From: Acidobacteriota bacterium
GTDB taxonomy: Bacteria > Acidobacteriota > Terriglobia > Terriglobales > Acidobacteriaceae
Reading direction: 5' to 3'
Length of the DNA stretch: 6,482 nt
Assembly (NCBI GenBank): GCA_021779695.1
Contig: JAJYAE010000252.1
Span: 1-6,482, forward strand
Notes under the pieces: model-generated
Databases searched by the model: none
What the model was told of the DNA's origin: nothing
The model's input: the letters and a program-made list of their open reading frames with translations, nothing else
Made by a program: the position numbers and the translations under genes
Shown here: positions 4,939 to 6,482 of the stretch, piece after piece
Layout of the letters: every line of letters begins with the position of its first letter
Position numbering within the stretch: position 1 is the stretch's first letter

Positions 4939-6482
4939 TCACCTCCCGGCTTTGGAATCTGGATGGGGTTGCGCGGAGAAGACGGGAGTTTCGGCGTCTC
5001 CGATGAGGACGAATGGGGCCCAGTAGGCGGGGTTGGGATGAGCGGCGCGGATGGACTGCATGGTGCTGCGCAGGGCGGCGGAGATGGAAGGGGCGCGCAT
5101 GAGCTCGCGGTAGAAGGTCTTCATGAAGAGGGCGGTGACGGCGTCGTTGACGTCCCAGAGGGAGACGAGGACGGCCTGTGCGCCGGCGTAGAGGAGGCCG
5201 CGCACGAGACCGAGGATCTCATCGCCGCCGACGATGGCGTTGAGGCCGGTGCCGCATCCGCTGAGAGTGACGAGGCGGGCGGAGAGGCGCAGGCCGTAGA
5301 AATCGACGGGATGGAGGTCGGTGTCTCCGAGGCGGATGGAGGAGAACATGGGGTTGTCGCGGCGGAAGAGGCCGTGGGTGGCGATGTGAATGAAGCGGCT
5401 CTGGGGCCCGGATTGCCAGAGGATCTGACGGGTGGCGGTGCTGCCAAGGAAGAGGCTGGCGTCGGGGAGGATGTCAGCGACGGCGGAGGCTTCTTCGCGG
5501 ATGGAGGGCGCGGCGGCGTCAGGGATGCCGAGGACGAGCGAGCGGCCTGCGGGGGCGGGCTGGGCGAAGCGGCACCAGGCATAGACGCTGGCGCTGGGAG
5601 CGTAGGAGATGGTGTAACGGTCCATCAACGCGGTGGACTGGCCCGATGGCGCTGATGCAAGGAGCGCGTGGAAGGGCAGCGCGTGCAGGCAGCCGTGGGG
5701 TACGAAGACGAGATGGGTTGCGGTGGAGGGCAGACGGAGCGGGGCGATGAGGGCGCCGTCGAGGTCTGCGAGGTGCTGCCGGGTGGCGGCCTGGATGGAG
5801 TGCTGGAAACGCTGGAGGTGGGTGGAGCCGAGCTCGAATTTGGAGAGCTGGAACTGGAGCAGGCGGAGCGAGTGCGCGGCCTGCTCCAGCGGGCAGAGGG
5901 GAATAACGCGCATGACGCCGCGATGAAGAACGGCAGCGTGGAGGCGGTCGCCGGACTCGAAGTACTCGATGAGGGCGGTGGAGGGTGCGAGGCTTTTAAG
6001 CACCTCGTCGAGCGGGAGGGTGCCGGCGCTGAGCAGGGGGGCGAAGCGTCCGCGTTGAGCGGCGGGCAGGCTGGTAGCGAGGGCGAGCTGCTGCTCGTAG
6101 TCGCTGGACTGCTCGCGGAAGTGGCGGATGCGGTCGACGGAGTCTCGCTCGGCGCGGAAGTCAGCGCGGACGGCCTGGCGGTAGGCCATGGTCATGCGCT
6201 GTCGGAGGTCCTCAATGCGGAGGTCTTCCGTGGGCGGCTGTGCGCTCTGGGTGCGAAGGGTCTGGGTTCCGAGACTGATGAGATCCGCGAGGGAGCGGGA
6301 CTTGGCGCGTTCAATGTAGGAGAAGACGGTGCTGAAGCGGGATTCGGTGGGCTCGAGATCGAGGGCGAGCGCGGTGAGGCGGCGATAGATGGAGAGCTTG
6401 TCTTTGAGGAAGCCGATGCGGAAGGCCTCGCCGAGGATCTGGCTGCGGAGATCTTCCAGGATGAGGTTGGCGCGCTGCAGCG
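4939..6482 (-). CDS. CHAT-domain caspase-like protease with upstream TPR-like helices (N-terminus outside window)
   Basis: The frame is open from the right edge (first full codon at 6480) to TGA at 4941-4939, giving 513 visible residues. The Met at 6195 is internal, because the sequence before it continues with family-typical helices (ILGEAFRIGFLKDKLSIYRR, then YIERAKSRSLADLI), as in TPR arrays leading into CHAT domains. A charged helical linker follows (about 85-150 of the visible part). The CHAT domain covers about 165-500: strands with STALIEYF, LVFVPHGCLHALPFHALL, the catalytic His369 in FIHIATHGLF (codon 5376-5374), and the catalytic Cys409 in TLSGCGTG (codon 5256-5254), then GGDEILGLVRGLLYAGA and VLVSLWDVND. 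Both dyad residues are intact, so it should be an active clan-CD cysteine protease like caspase, separase and Csx29-type TPR-CHAT. The visible part has no membrane segment. It is the upstream member of a same-strand block with the zinc-finger and S8 genes (120-bp gap). Its activator and substrate are unknown. Confidence 0.92.
   Translation of the reverse strand, partial: LQRANLILEDLRSQILGEAFRIGFLKDKLSIYRRLTALALDLEPTESRFSTVFSYIERAKSRSLADLISLGTQTLRTQSAQPPTEDLRIEDLRQRMTMAYRQAVRADFRAERDSVDRIRHFREQSSDYEQQLALATSLPAAQRGRFAPLLSAGTLPLDEVLKSLAPSTALIEYFESGDRLHAAVLHRGVMRVIPLCPLEQAAHSLRLLQFQLSKFELGSTHLQRFQHSIQAATRQHLADLDGALIAPLRLPSTATHLVFVPHGCLHALPFHALLASAPSGQSTALMDRYTISYAPSASVYAWCRFAQPAPAGRSLVLGIPDAAAPSIREEASAVADILPDASLFLGSTATRQILWQSGPQSRFIHIATHGLFRRDNPMFSSIRLGDTDLHPVDFYGLRLSARLVTLSGCGTGLNAIVGGDEILGLVRGLLYAGAQAVLVSLWDVNDAVTALFMKTFYRELMRAPSISAALRSTMQSIRAAHPNPAYWAPFVLIGDAETPVFSAQPHPDSKAGR

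Noticed and set aside
4963..5655. 230-codon plus-strand open frame antisense to the CHAT domain
   Set aside because: It is Gly/Ala/Glu/Asp-rich, lacks any domain, and covers the catalytic region of the real CHAT gene.
4939..6195. Taking the Met at 6195 as the CHAT gene start
   Set aside because: The frame stays open to the window edge and the preceding 95 residues match the helical region normally found before CHAT domains.

Overview
The window is GC-rich and looks like a chromosomal segment from an Acidobacteriota bacterium (Terriglobia-like). That assignment is an inference from gene style: an exported beta-barrel protein, an anti-sigma-like zinc-finger protein, a CHAT protease and a secreted S8 protease lie close together. 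No rRNA, tRNA, CRISPR array, insertion sequence or phage gene was recognised.

Layout. At the left edge (1-137, minus) is the 5' end of an exported protein with a clear signal peptide; the rest lies outside the window. A divergent intergenic region (138-545) separates it from a plus-strand outer-membrane beta-barrel protein (546-1724) resembling the MetA/phenol-degradation-type porin-like family. This gene converges with frr, the ribosome recycling factor (1976-2563, minus). A 15-bp perfect hairpin at 1875-1909 can terminate transcription from both sides.

From about 2685 to the right edge is a minus-strand block read right to left. First comes a large TPR-like/CHAT caspase-type protease (4939 to beyond 6482, N-terminus missing). 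Next is a 199-aa protein with an anti-sigma-type zinc-binding H-x3-C-x2-C motif and no transmembrane helix (4219-4818). Last is a secreted subtilisin-family (S8) protease (2765-4132). A rho-independent terminator at 2685-2720 closes the block before frr, so frr is probably transcribed separately.

The most interesting material is this three-gene block. It pairs a caspase-like CHAT protease with an anti-sigma-like zinc-finger protein and a secreted subtilisin. The subtilisin carries an 8-residue motif, QSTGVILD, four times: once near the predicted propeptide/catalytic junction and three times in tandem just before the catalytic His. At the DNA level the copies differ only at synonymous third positions. 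I infer a proteolytic signalling module, possibly with an ECF sigma factor encoded beyond the right edge. Nothing in the window proves that the three proteins interact.
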